Source of the DNA: Odontesthes bonariensis
Taxonomy: Eukaryota; Chordata; Actinopteri; Atheriniformes; Atherinopsidae
DNA length: 64,000 bases
Direction of reading: 5' to 3'
NCBI RefSeq assembly: GCF_027942865.1
Contig: NC_134522.1
Location: forward strand, 34,915,149-34,979,148
Position 1 is the stretch's first letter; each line of letters starts with the position of its first letter. Position numbers and translations under genes: made by a program. Under the pieces are notes generated by a model. The model was given only the letters and a program-made list of their open reading frames with translations. It did not search any database and had not been told where the DNA came from. Positions 42,101 to 52,330 of the stretch are shown in pieces.

Positions 42101-45100
42101 GTTTGCATACCTTTTACAGGTGGGAACATGGCTGAGCTGTGCTATGTTTGCATACCTTTTACAGGAGGGAACATGGCTGAGCTGTGCTATGTTTGCATAC
42201 CTTTTACAGGTGACTGAGGAATGAATGGGGGAGAGATGCCGTTTGGACAGTAGGCTTCTCCGCTGACCTCTCTGAGGTGACGTAACCAGGCATGCTGGAG
42301 CAGACAAAACATACAGTTCACAGCAGCTGCAGTTAGTTTAAATGCTCATCCCTTTGTTAAGCATAGATGAGACTAAGTTGAGTGGCTCAGACCTCTCCCG
42401 TCGGTAGCCTTTGTGCAGTCGCTGCAGGCCCAGTCTCTGGTGTCCACCTTCAGCCCCGAACACTTTCTGTGAGTGCCCCTGGATCCACACAGCCGGCATC
42501 GAATCACCTCGAACCAACTTATTCAAGCACAAACACAGAAACATCAGATGCATTCATTTCTGAAAGAAGTGCTTCTGCTGCACACATCTGAACAACCTGA
42601 AAATGACATGTCTGCTTGCAGTCCAAGCTGTCTGAAGAATTTGTGCCGTCAAGATGAATTTACTCACTGAACTGTAAGTTTTATTCCCATTTGATTACCC
42701 TCACACACCTCTCATAAAACATATCATCCCAAGCAATCTACAATGGGATTTAGTCAGATAAACTAAGCATCAACACCCAAGTGTGTGCCAGGAGTGTCTG
42801 AAAGCCCGGGAGGAATGCTCAGCAGCTAACCAAAACAAAGTGAGCTGGTTCAGCATGGCCAGCTGTGGTCCACAAAAAGCTAGATTGCAAAAAAAAAAAA
42901 AAAAAAAAAAAGAAGCTGAAAAGCTAAATTTGTCATATTGTCAAATTTATGGAGTATTTCCCTTCCCAGTGTTAATTCTACCACTTTTGCAGAGGAATAG
43001 CAGATTTCCCCTCCAGAGACCGTGCAGACCGAGCAGTCCCTGCTTCCGAGCAGCAAACACCGTAACAGGCGCGGCTGTCGGCAGCAGGCAGTGATACGAA
43101 GGGAGAGAAAATAGGGCCAAGCGATTGTGAGATCTAACTTTTTCCCAGAGAACGATTTTGTGACGCAAATGTATTACTCTTTTGAATGCATATTGTTTTG
43201 AGAAGCCAAACGCTTTATTTTTTAAACCCCAGCCAACTAGCTGGACTACCTTCATCAACACCAAAACGAGGCTGGAACTCTGCTCACAGGACGCAGCAGG
43301 GGGTAAGAAGATGTTCATAAACAATATTGCTAATATAGGATGTCATACAGCTTCATGTCAAAAGAGGCGAACTATCCCTTTAAGGTAATCTCACATATCA
43401 GGTTATTTCTTTCAAAAGCTGACTCACAAAAAGTTTAGCGTGCTTTTAACTATTCTCTCCTCAGCCATTGCTTTACACTATAATCATGGATCGGTCAGCA
43501 GAATTCTGTTCTTGTTCTTTCATCACTCGGTTCATTTTGTTGTTTCATCCTAACCTAGTTACATTGTGCTGCTCTCCTCTAAAGCCATAAATGAACCGTA
43601 ACTACAACTTGAGTACACTTCAGGGTAACTGAGCATTGGCTTCTCCTTTAAGAGCAAATGACTGACTATGATTTGCAAGTCATACCCGCTCTTGGCGGAG
43701 TGTGTGCGTCCACTGTCGCAGAGGCACGTGAGAGAGTCACAGCAGTTGTGAACCTCCAGAAGCTCTGAATATGCGTTTGCCTCCAACTCCCATGAGGCAT
43801 CTCTGCAAAGAAAAAAGAATCCAGTGTTAGCATCTCCAGCTCAGCGTGAGAACTGATATCATGACATAAGGAGGCAGCTTTCATCTTTTTTGAACAAAAC
43901 AATGCATGTGATGTGTTCTGGGATAATGGTGGAGTGCCCTTAATGTTTCCTGATTATTGTTTTAAGGACAGAAAACACTGGACGTGTGTATATTTGGGTT
44001 TATATCTACAGCAGTCTTTAACTGGATAGATTAGAATCTAACAATTTCCTTTCCAGCTGCTTGTTCCTGGTGTGAAAACTGGATGGGAAGAGACAGATTT
44101 GGTGCTGAATGGTTGTGGTACCTCTCCGGGATGTATATCCCCATCCTGAGCATCTCCTCCTGGAAGTTTTCTTTGTTGTTACAGAGAGTACATCTGAAGA
44201 AGAAGAGGCCTGCGCTGTGAGCCTGACGCTGACACAAACACATAAAAATACAAGAAGGAAGTCATGGACACTGTCCTGTATCTGCAGATTTTTACATTTT
44301 AAAACACAAGCTTCCCTTACAGAAAGGGTGCTACGGTCTTATTTGCTCTCCATTTCCTATCAAACTAATGCAAAATGTCCCGATTGAAGATGCAAATCAA
44401 CAAATAAAATTGGGGTAAATTGCACATATATACTACCTGCACACAGTCTCTGTGGAACCAGCTGGTGTGGCAAGAAGGACACTTGAGGACAGAGTAGGAC
44501 AAAACAGGGTCGATGGAGTCCAAACAAACAGAACAAGACTGAGGCAGACTGATGTCTGCAGCCACACACAGAGACTGAGAAGGACTGTGATCCGGACAGT
44601 AAGACCTGGACAAGCAGATAAAGAGGTTAAGGTCACGTAGTTGTATCTGTTGTATATCCATAGTTTCTGTTACTTTAGAAGCAGAGAAGTACTATGATCT
44701 AACAATTCAATTTCCAGCTGACAGGACTGGGTCTCATGTTTGGCAGGATACTCTTGTCTGCACAAATAAATCCCACCTGAGCCTCTCATTCCAGGGAATG
44801 TATAGCAGTTTTTACTCTTTGGGACCCCAAATGCACCATAGAAGCCTTTTCAACATTTATCCATTACTTTCAGCTGGATGTTTCGTTTTTTCAGCAGTTT
44901 TCCAGAGTTTCCGACATTGATCCAAATTTTCGTACTTTTTTTTAAAAAAAATTTTTTTTATCTATTGCATTTACCTAGTCATTCATTCATTGGAATACAC
45001 ACACACACACACGTATGTATGCGCATATAAATATATAATCACATAAAATAATACATACATATAATAATACAATAAATATAAAGTATACAAATGTAGAATC

Positions 45101-48100
45101 TTAATAAATCAATTATTACAGTATGAGGTGTTTGGGTTCGAACAGTGTTTGTGCAAACGTTCAATCAGAAATTGTATTTTTTGCATTAGTTCAGTTCAGT
45201 TCACTCTGACCATGCCACCATGTCTTTAGAGAAAACGCTCTTGTGGAGGCACTCACGGGAACAATCCAGTAAACTGTGAGAGGAACATCTGTTTCCGCCC
45301 ACAGGGGAAGTGAACCATCTTCCTGCAGCTTCGGACATTACAGCCAACACATGCTCCCTTCTTTTTACAGCCGCCACATGTCTGAAACACACAATAAGCC
45401 AGGCTGATCACTGAATGAGGACTCTGCCAAGGCCAGTTCTGTATTCTGCACCTTCCTTCACCCAAGCCCCATATATCCTTTTAAACTGTATTTTAGACAT
45501 CAAGACATGGATGGCAGACAATTTCTTTCAGCTCAACCGGGACAAACCAGAAGTATTGGTCATCGGTCCTGAGGCACACAAAGAGGAACTTTGCCTGGAT
45601 GGAGAAACAAAAAGACACACAAGAGCCTGTACTCCTCCTGAAAATCCCGTCCATTCGTTTTCTTCTCGACTAAAGATGGCAGGTTTTCAGACCCCTTTTG
45701 TTTGAAGCTCTTGACAAATCTTGCCATTTTTGGTGTGACAGAGAGCTCAGTTGGACTAATGATCATAAAGAACAGTGTAACAAGGTAAAAAAAGAATGCG
45801 CTCACCAGTCGAGCCGACCTGCGGCTCTCCCGTTTGATGTCGTCAACCAGGAAACCAAAGACGCCTTCCTCTTCTTCTCCTCGCTGGTAAACGCCACAAG
45901 ATGTTAACTGATACAACACACAAATTCATTGCATTAGCACACATTCTTGACATTAAGTAACATTATATGGAATATATTAGTGTTAAGCTATGAATGTTGA
46001 CTCCAACAAAGAGTCCACGTGAAATTCTCCCACTTCTGCGTTTACAGGAAATCTGGAAATGTGCAGAGGTGAATAAGGCCGTATTGTCCGTTTCTTGGGT
46101 ACTAAAATGAGTTTAAAGATTACAGTACTTTAATTTATTCATTTATATTTATATGATTTATTATTATTTATTATTTAACGTGAGCTCACTAGAACCGTGA
46201 GATGAGACGCTCAGGAAGGAAATGAATCACAGACAGGTATGCCAGTATGAGGGGGGTATGAAAGGGTCTGCTGACTGCAGGGCATCAAATACCTTTTACT
46301 GAAAAATGCATTCAACTTTCTCTGTGACATCCACCACATATGTTTAATTAGCCCAAACGTTCAGTTTGATCATATTTATGTTTACAAATGGGAAAGGAAG
46401 GTCTATTTTTGCTTCAACGTTCAATCTGGCATGTGAACTATATGTACGATCAACAGAAGACACAGCTTTTTCCCCTGAGGGGAGGAGCTTCTATTTCTAT
46501 TCTGAAGTGAATTTGAAGGTACTGTGCCACTGTCAGAAATCTGTACATTTTACAAGATGTGTTTTCCAATCCTTGGAGATGGAAACATATTGTTTTTCTT
46601 TTCTTTTCAATACAAAGTATATTTTCTTGGCTTTTGTTAGGTTACACTTTAGGTTAAACAATAAGGAAAATGAGTTAAATGTATTAATTTCCCCCCATTT
46701 TTTTCTAAAATAAAGCAAAAACTAGTTTTAACAATTTCTTTGTCATTTATTTTGTTTGGTATTTTAATGAAGGAAACCAAATTCTTTTTTAGTAAATCTA
46801 AAATTGAGTCACATTTTTAGATCACATCGCCCGGTCCTCCTGCCGACTCACACATTTTTGATAAGATTCACCAAACAGACCTGTTAGTAAGCTCAGACTC
46901 TCAGGAGCTGTATCCTCAGTTTTCAACCTGGTTTGATGATGGCGAATGAGGATTAAGCCTACTGTTATTTTTAATTATTATTAGTTACAGGCAGTACAAA
47001 CTCACTTTATCATTCAGTTAGTTACGTTATTCCTTATTTCTGTCATTGCTTCTGCACTGTGACATCTCTTGAATGAGTGCGAGAGGTTGTCTCACTGTGC
47101 AGGGTTGCGTTTTGAAGTGCAGTCTTCAAAGAAAATTTCTAGACAGCACTGCTTAAGTCCTGTTACTAAGAGGCAGGGCTGTTTCATAACTTATACCTTT
47201 ATACCTAGGTATCTGTCTGCAGTGCTCTGAGACTCCACAGATGGACCGGCAGACATGCAATCCTCCAAAAAGCTAACAATGTACAGGCTTCTGTGATGAT
47301 ACCATGTGTTGAAAGTAAGCTTGAGCCTTCAAGACAACCACCAGCAACAACAAAGAGGACGAAATGCCAAAAACCGTAAAAAAGAAAGAAGCAAAGGAGA
47401 GAAACAATGGCCACTGTTGAGCTTCCTAATCTTAGCACTCAGTTTCACTCCTTCACAAAGCAGATCTTTGTCCTCTTTGACCTCTTTTTTTTTTCTACAG
47501 CAGAGCAACACCAACAGCAGCACCAGCACAGCTAAAAACTGCAAACAACACAACGGCTGCCCCCAAGTGGCAGCAAAACACCATCACATCCAGAGGTTTG
47601 TTTGCAAGATGTGTACTAATAAAGCTCGTTACGACCCATATGTGTGGTGGTGGTTCTTGAAAAAAGGAATCATTTTCAGATTAGAAATAAACTTCAAGTG
47701 TGGGTATAGCTAGGCTGTTTTTATTGTGACATCGAACATGTTCAAGTTTCTCATCTGTTGAGTAATATAGTGCCACCAGAACCACAGAGTCAGGGTGGAG
47801 AAGCAGCTGCTGCACAGCAATGCTTATAGAAAACATTTCAAGCAAAAAACGTTTTTTTCATTACAAATGAAAACTGTCAAAGTCATCACACAAATGCCGT
47901 CTTCCTGATGTCACTTCGGAGTATGGTGGTGTCCGATGACCCCTTATTTATAAAGTTAAGACTTTGTGAGAGCAGAGCTCCAACCACGCAATACTTTCAA
48001 ATGTGCTGCTTTTTCATTTCACAAGTTTCACCATTTCTGACAACAAAAATAGGTGAATGAGAGCAGTGTTCTTGGGAATTCAGCCATATTAAAATAAGTC

Positions 48101-48447
48101 TATGTGAACACAGTGGGACAAGCGAAGAGATGCAAAGGGCTGGAAAAAGCAGGACTCTGGTTGGAACTTACCAGTTCACTGAAAGGAAATGATCAAGCAG
48201 GAGAGAAACCAGATTGCACAAGAACAACAGTAAGCATGGATATCTTCACAGTGGGTTTCTGGATCTATAATGCAACACCAAAGTCTGTAAACAAGCTGAT
48301 CTGTGATCTTTGTACAGCTGAAAAACAGTCTATTTTCAAAGCTGTTTGCAGATAAAAGTGTTTTTCCTGAATCTGTAATGTGTGGTATTTTCAGTACACC
48401 ACAGAGAAACAGAAAAGCCCAGACAGTGTGTGTGGTTAAGTTTGTTC

Positions 48448-48508
<61 letters not shown>

Positions 48509-51500
48509 CTTTATTAATCCAGAGGGAAATTTAAGAATATTTCATGCATATTGTGATTCATGTACAGCTTCTAAAACTATTCTTGTGGTGTCAGGGCACT
48601 ATTTTCTCACTAATGACGCCTGCAGTGAATGCGTCACGCCTGGGGCAATTTTTCAAAAGGGTGGTTTCTTAAATCTTTTCTTTCAATCCAGTATGATTTT
48701 GTCATAAAATTTCTCACAACACGTGCAGACCCACGACTAACATAAATGTATTTTTGATCTTCAAGATTGAGTTAAAAACATAATATGTGTGACCAGCCTT
48801 TGGTCATTTACACTTTGTCATTTAGGCTGCTGTCCTAAATGGAAACGGGCTGCGTGCGAGTTAAAAACAGTACTTTTTTTTTCTGTTTGATAGTTTAAAT
48901 ACATATTTGAGTTAATCAGTTTCCCAACCTATCCAGCTGCTTAAAACACTTACATTTACCTTGTATGACACATGTAGATAGAAAAAAGATTTTAATATAC
49001 TTTTAGGAGTCCCTATATTCTTGTGACAAGTGTGAACACAATGTATTATTGAAAAAAAGAAGAAAAACTCTCCACAGATAAACAAACAAAGAAAGAACTC
49101 ACACAGACTTACCAAACAGAAGTAGTGGACGGACAGCTTGTGCTCTTTAACTGTAACCTTCTCCCCAAACATGGCTGGGTCATCATCACTGATCCTGCAC
49201 AGAACACAGCCTGGAAACACAAAAACAGGCTTTTATTTTCCTCTGTGTCACATCGTTGCATCAACCAAAGTCGAGATGGTCTCTTTAGCCTTGCATTGTG
49301 TCTGTTCTTACTTTGCTAGTTCAGGCATTTCAAGCTAATGCATCATGAACATAAAATAATGAGTTACATTGTGGGAGTTCCAGAGATGCTGAAGCAGCAC
49401 AGGGTCTTACATTTAGACACAGACACAGCATGGTATTATCACAACACCATGTTCTTCACACACATGTTGCACAGCATCTCAGATGGTCATGCAAGTGTTT
49501 CTTTGCCTTCCGTGGGATCATTTTCCAGCTGGACTTGCAGGTGCAGCATGGTATGGAGTTAGCACTGCGTTAGCGCTTCGCTGAGCTTTGCAGGCACACA
49601 TTTACCGGTTGCAGTTCTCTGCTCCCATTTGGGAATAATGTCAAAAACATGTTGAGCTCCCAGAGAGCCACATTAACCGACACCAACCGGGAACTGTGAA
49701 CCGGCTTTTAGACGCACTTCACTACTGACTGGTCACTGCAGTGAGCTATGTGGTCATGCCATCAAAAGCATATCTTTCACATCTTCACCATGGGAAGGGG
49801 CACTCTAAAGATATTTTAACACCTCAGCTCAGGACATAGACAGGTCAAGTCCTACAGAGTGACCTTCAGTCTCTTCATTTTCATAATGTGGAGAGTAGTT
49901 ACTCTAAACTACTCTTTGAGTCCAACAACAGTTATTTCAGGCAGAGTTTGAGCTGGGTGGGAAGCACCACAAGGTCTTTTCCATCGGCTTGAATAATGCA
50001 GTCAGCCTGTGGACTCTATCCACCATCTCCGTCCTCAGTGCTCAATCAGTGCTAATCCAGCTAACTCCACCATTGTTGGATTGAGAAGCTTGAGGATTGG
50101 ATGTACTACACAGTTAGCAGGAAGTCATTTAGAAACTAGATCCATCGACATGTTCTTTTCATATCCAACTTAATAGTGTCTATACTAATACGAATAAACT
50201 GCAGATGTCAGAACTAGTGTAGTTTCGACAGAGCTCCAAAGGGCGAATATTATGGATAAGGAGCCCACTATTTCACATTTTAAACATTCTGCATATGCCA
50301 ACACACCAGAGCGCTCTGCACAGGATGGTTATAATCTTTTTATCGTCCCATTTCTCCACTTAAATACAGCAGGGCCCCCTACTGTGTTTACATCAGCTGA
50401 TAATCTAAGCAGCATAGAAGTGTGTGTTCATCACTCACAACCCTCGGGGATACTGGATGTGTCAGGAGCCTGCAACCGCCTGGTCTTCGTCTTCATGCTT
50501 GTATTAATCAAACCTGTTGGATCATGAGGACAGTGAGCCATGGTCAGATTTATTAAGCTTTGACCCAACAGAATCCTCATTACAAAGTCTTTAACCAACA
50601 ACATACTGCGTAAGTCATAAAGAAACAAAACAGAAAAAGCACCATTAGGGCCGCCTGTAGTCAAGAAATGATCCCCAACCAGGCATGGCAGGTAAGTGTC
50701 CAGGTGCCTGCAGTATGATGGAAGTTCAACATAACAGCTTTCTTTCTGCCATCTGTCTGAAATAACACTAACAATAGACACAGTGTTTGTCATGGTGCTG
50801 GTAATAAACTTGATAAGTCATCCAGCTTTTTTGCTTCTGGATATGTACTGGTTTGCGTAAGTAGAGCCAGATGACCACCACAGACAACGTATGTTAAAGT
50901 GATAAAATGACCTATTGCTGAGTGAAGACAGAGGAGACGGCTCCCTTTGTTCTTTTCGGTTTAAGTGCCTCCTTTGATACTGTCGATCTGCATTGTTTAG
51001 AGTCCTTGGTTGATATTAAGACTTGACTCTTAAGTTTATTAGTCTCATATCTCTCTAATAGAATTTTTTTTTCAAGCTGAATCATTTTTACCTCCTAAAC
51101 AGCGTAGCCCAGCTGACTTGTGATGTACCACAGGGCTCAGTCCTTAGCCCCCTCTCTATTCTCCATTTACATGTTACCTCTTGGCCAGCTTATTCAAGGC
51201 CATAATGTTCATTAGTAGTTTTTATATGAAGGACACTCAGTTGAACATGCTAATAAAATCCACCATTCCCAGCATTAATCTCACAGCTGGTATTTCTAAC
51301 ATGAAATCATGGATGGCTGAAACTATCCTGAACTCAATGACGACAGGTCAGGGGACACTCTGCTTTGAATATCACCTATTTCAGGTCATCCATCAGTCTG
51401 TCATATGGCTTCTATGTTAAAGAGATTTGATTATTCAAATAACAATTACCTCATTTATTGTGTTGTGTCAAATTAGTTTCTACATTTCATTACACAATTA

Positions 51501-52330
51501 ACAATAAATTAAAAAATAGACCATCAAACAATAGTAATAAGACAGAAAATTTTACAAATGTGTCTATTATCATTACTGAAAACCCGTCATGCTACATGAC
51601 TGTGTTCCCTGAAGAGAACACACACTCAAACATTTTATTAATATGACAGAAATGTTGAGATTATTCTTTAAAAGAAAGAAAAAAAGAAGCTAGAAAAAGC
51701 TGAAAAGTTCTTTCATCTCTCGAAGGCGAATAGTTTCTGGGGAATAAAAGGAAAATAAAAATGGCTCATTCTGGGCTCCTCCAGGCAAACCCCCCAAATA
51801 TTCCGTTTACTAACAGTCAGTCAATCAATGACAAGTTTGAAGTGTTCTTCTTAAGAATAAAAAACATATTATTGTTAATTACCGGAATGCTTTCTGATGG
51901 ATTAAGTCTGCATGTAATTCTCTGAAGTTCTGCAGGTAAACACAGGGCATTGGTATCTACTTACAGGGATACAAGCTGCTGGTACTATTTAACATTCCAA
52001 TAGAGCATTTTAAAGATGATGGAAAGGGGAGGAAAATATGAAGATACATAGTGTATAATTAACACCAAATTCTGTGTTTTAAACCATACCGCGAAACGTT
52101 TCCAGTAAGTTCTACGCACACGCTGAATTTAACCGTCAGAGAAGATTTAAACTAACTAAAACTGACAAAACAATGTTTACCTATCGACCTACTTTAAATT
52201 CAAGGTGAAGAATTTCAGTTTGTGGTCATTTTCAGTCTTCTTTTGTAGAGCTATTCCGCTTCTTCGTCTGTTTACTTCTAACGCCATCCAGTTTTAAATT
52301 TCCCTCTTTCAAAACAAAAGAGTCGCATTT
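35837..52330 (-). CDS. g2e3: g2e3, G2/M-phase-specific E3 ubiquitin ligase (complete, 16 coding exons)
   Basis: Ubiquitin ligase known from vertebrates to shuttle to the nucleolus, with three PHD/RING-like zinc modules and a HECT-like C-terminus. Coding exons (listed separately) sum to 2217 bp, 738 residues plus stop; human is about 706. Order: extended PHD (exons 3-5: [31 protein letters not shown]), second PHD/RING-like (exons 6-7: [23 protein letters not shown]), third PHD (exons 8-9: [19 protein letters not shown]), variable linker (exon 10), HECT-like region (exons 11-17: ISLVHGG-like [38 protein letters not shown]). All 15 coding junctions are GT..AG and in phase. The usual catalytic Cys near the C-terminus appears absent. 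Start chosen at 50496 in exon 2; exon 1 is probably non-coding. Same strand and order relative to scfd1 as in mammals. Confidence 0.94.
36762..36933 (-). CDS. g2e3: g2e3 exon 16
   Basis: Encodes [57 protein letters not shown]. Acceptor TGCTCCAG, donor GAAG|GTCAAA; 172 bp. Confidence 0.93.
36934..38155. other. g2e3 intron 15, nothing recognised
   Basis: 1.2 kb of AT-rich intron without identifiable repeats or ORFs. Confidence 0.5.
38156..38195 (-). CDS. g2e3: g2e3 exon 15 (40 bp)
   Basis: Encodes [13 protein letters not shown], matching the family's FKQGLKTLGVLE stretch. Acceptor CTCCTGCAG, donor CAG|GTGAGT. Confidence 0.9.
38682..38854 (-). CDS. g2e3: g2e3 exon 14
   Basis: Encodes [57 protein letters not shown]. 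Acceptor TTTCAG, donor AGAG|GTGAGA; 173 bp. Confidence 0.94.
38973..39157 (-). CDS. g2e3: g2e3 exon 13
   Basis: Encodes [60 protein letters not shown] and R. Acceptor CGTTCAG just after a (GT)n tract, donor CGG|GTGAGC; 185 bp. Confidence 0.94.
39348..39505 (-). CDS. g2e3: g2e3 exon 12
   Basis: Encodes [52 protein letters not shown]. Acceptor TTTGTCCAG, donor AGG|GTAATA; 158 bp. Confidence 0.94.
39609..39779 (-). CDS. g2e3: g2e3 exon 11
   Basis: Encodes [56 protein letters not shown], the start of the HECT-like region. Acceptor CTCTTTCAG, donor TTAG|GTCAGT; 171 bp. Confidence 0.93.
39780..42200 (-). other. g2e3 intron 10, entirely open in frame (2421 bp, 807 codons)
   Basis: Between the exon 10 donor and the exon 11 acceptor the g2e3 reading frame contains no stop and the length is divisible by three, so a continuous frame runs from exon 10 through exon 11. 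Retention would lengthen the protein from 738 to about 1545 residues. Normal splicing joins AA AG|A CCA. Confidence 0.85.
39833..42217 (-). repeat. 45-bp minisatellite, 53 copies, duplicating the g2e3 exon 10 splice donor
   Basis: Fills nearly all of g2e3 intron 10 and overlaps the last bases of exon 10. In the g2e3 sense each unit contains CCTGTAAAAG|GTATGC, a usable-looking 5' splice site, and translates as [14 protein letters not shown][S/T/I] with no stop. The S/T/I state comes from TCC, ACC or ATC in one codon and varies between units. The plus strand reads [13 protein letters not shown][G/D]N, open too, and carries CATACCTTTTACAG, which resembles a 3' splice site. A few units vary at the junction; one (41831-41860) has lost the donor GT. 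Confidence 0.96.
42201..42294 (-). CDS. g2e3: g2e3 exon 10, linker; its donor is the first unit of a minisatellite
   Basis: Encodes [20 protein letters not shown] then [11 protein letters not shown] plus AG. Acceptor CTGCTCCAG. Donor ACCTGTAAAAG|GTATGC is the founder-like copy of the splice-site sequence repeated in the downstream 45-bp array. 94 bp, phases fit exons 9 and 11. Confidence 0.9.
42393..42517 (-). CDS. g2e3: g2e3 exon 9, third PHD
   Basis: Encodes [20 protein letters not shown] then [20 protein letters not shown]. Acceptor GAATAAG has a weak pyrimidine tract; donor AGAG|GTCTGA; 125 bp. Confidence 0.92.
42888..42911. repeat. Poly-A tract
   Basis: A run of about 22 As in g2e3 intron 8. 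Confidence 0.9.
43000..43379 (+). mobile_element. TTAA-type MITE, right end only (g2e3 intron 8)
   Basis: Ends with GAGGCGAACTATCCCT followed by TTAA at 43380-43383, a terminus familiar from abundant fish TTAA elements. Interior includes GTCATACAGCTTCATGTC. The matching left end (AGGGATAGTTCGCC) was not found, so the left boundary is approximate. Confidence 0.5.
43686..43802 (-). CDS. g2e3: g2e3 exon 8
   Basis: Encodes [20 protein letters not shown] then [18 protein letters not shown]. Acceptor CTTTGCAG, donor GCGG|GTATGA; 117 bp. Confidence 0.94.
44122..44222 (-). CDS. g2e3: g2e3 exon 7
   Basis: Encodes [20 protein letters not shown] then [13 protein letters not shown]. Acceptor GCGTCAG, donor AGAG|GTACCA; 101 bp. 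Confidence 0.95.
44437..44605 (-). CDS. g2e3: g2e3 exon 6, second PHD/RING-like module
   Basis: Encodes [56 protein letters not shown]. Acceptor TTGTCCAG, donor CAG|GTAGTA; 169 bp. Confidence 0.95.
45257..45381 (-). CDS. g2e3: g2e3 exon 5, extended PHD part 2
   Basis: Encodes [20 protein letters not shown] then [20 protein letters not shown] and F. Cys/His ligands of the PHD are in place. Acceptor GTTTCAG, donor CC|GTGAGT; 125 bp. Confidence 0.94.
45470..45612 (+). pseudogene. L2-type LINE ORF2 fragment (g2e3 intron 4)
   Basis: Reads [20 protein letters not shown] then [12 protein letters not shown], the conserved stretch after the RT core of fish L2-like LINEs. Antisense to g2e3; isolated fragment. 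Confidence 0.75.
45806..45907 (-). CDS. g2e3: g2e3 exon 4
   Basis: Encodes [20 protein letters not shown] then [14 protein letters not shown]. Acceptor TGTATCAG, donor CTG|GTGAGC; 102 bp. Confidence 0.94.
45908..49112. other. g2e3 intron 3
   Basis: 3.2-kb intron. Apart from the GATA microsatellite and LINE tail at 48449-48535 I recognise nothing; small ORFs are spurious. Confidence 0.5.
48449..48535 (-). repeat. (GATA)15 microsatellite attached to a LINE 3' tail
   Basis: About 15 GATA units (48449-48508) followed by CTTTATTAATCCAGAGGGAA. Read on the minus strand, this is TTCCCTCTGG..AATAAAG plus (TATC)n, a LINE 3' end whose tail expanded. It pairs with the plus-strand tail at 24180. Confidence 0.8.
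49113..49210 (-). CDS. g2e3: g2e3 exon 3, extended PHD part 1
   Basis: Encodes [20 protein letters not shown] then [12 protein letters not shown]. CxxC and HYxC ligands of the pre-PHD knuckle. Acceptor TTTCCAG, donor TTG|GTAAGT; 98 bp. Confidence 0.94.
50439..50513 (-). CDS. g2e3: g2e3 exon 2 (start codon at 50496)
   Basis: Acceptor GATCCAACAG then 17 untranslated bases and [22 protein letters not shown] plus one base. Donor GGTT|GTGAGTGA. The leftover T joins GC of exon 3 to give Cys and the frame CVLCR. Chosen because it is the only ATG exon found that matches phase and spacing; similarity to mammalian N-termini is weak. Confidence 0.68.
50900..51360 (+). pseudogene. L2-type LINE reverse-transcriptase fragment (g2e3 intron 1)
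   Basis: Degenerate frames resemble [15 protein letters not shown] and [17 protein letters not shown], the RT palm motifs A (AFDTVDH-like) and B (VPQGSVLGP-like). Followed by [17 protein letters not shown], similar to the DIKTWM segment at 45500. Many stops. Confidence 0.65.
52181..52330 (-). other. g2e3: g2e3 exon 1, probable 5' UTR with a short uORF
   Basis: A good donor, CGATAG|GTAAACATTG, ends this putative exon at 52181. It holds an ATG at 52287 with a 32-codon frame starting [20 protein letters not shown] that stops at 52189, inside the exon, so it is an upstream ORF rather than the g2e3 start. The upper boundary (transcription start) is a guess. Confidence 0.45.

Noticed and set aside
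39833..42217. A 794-codon plus-strand protein ([15 protein letters not shown] repeats)
   Set aside because: Produced by the stop-free 45-bp array on the strand opposite g2e3; no independent start, no homology, codons fixed by the repeat.
52189..52287. [10 protein letters not shown] frame as the g2e3 N-terminus
   Set aside because: It stops before the exon donor and cannot join exon 3 in phase; the exon 2 ATG at 50496 can.
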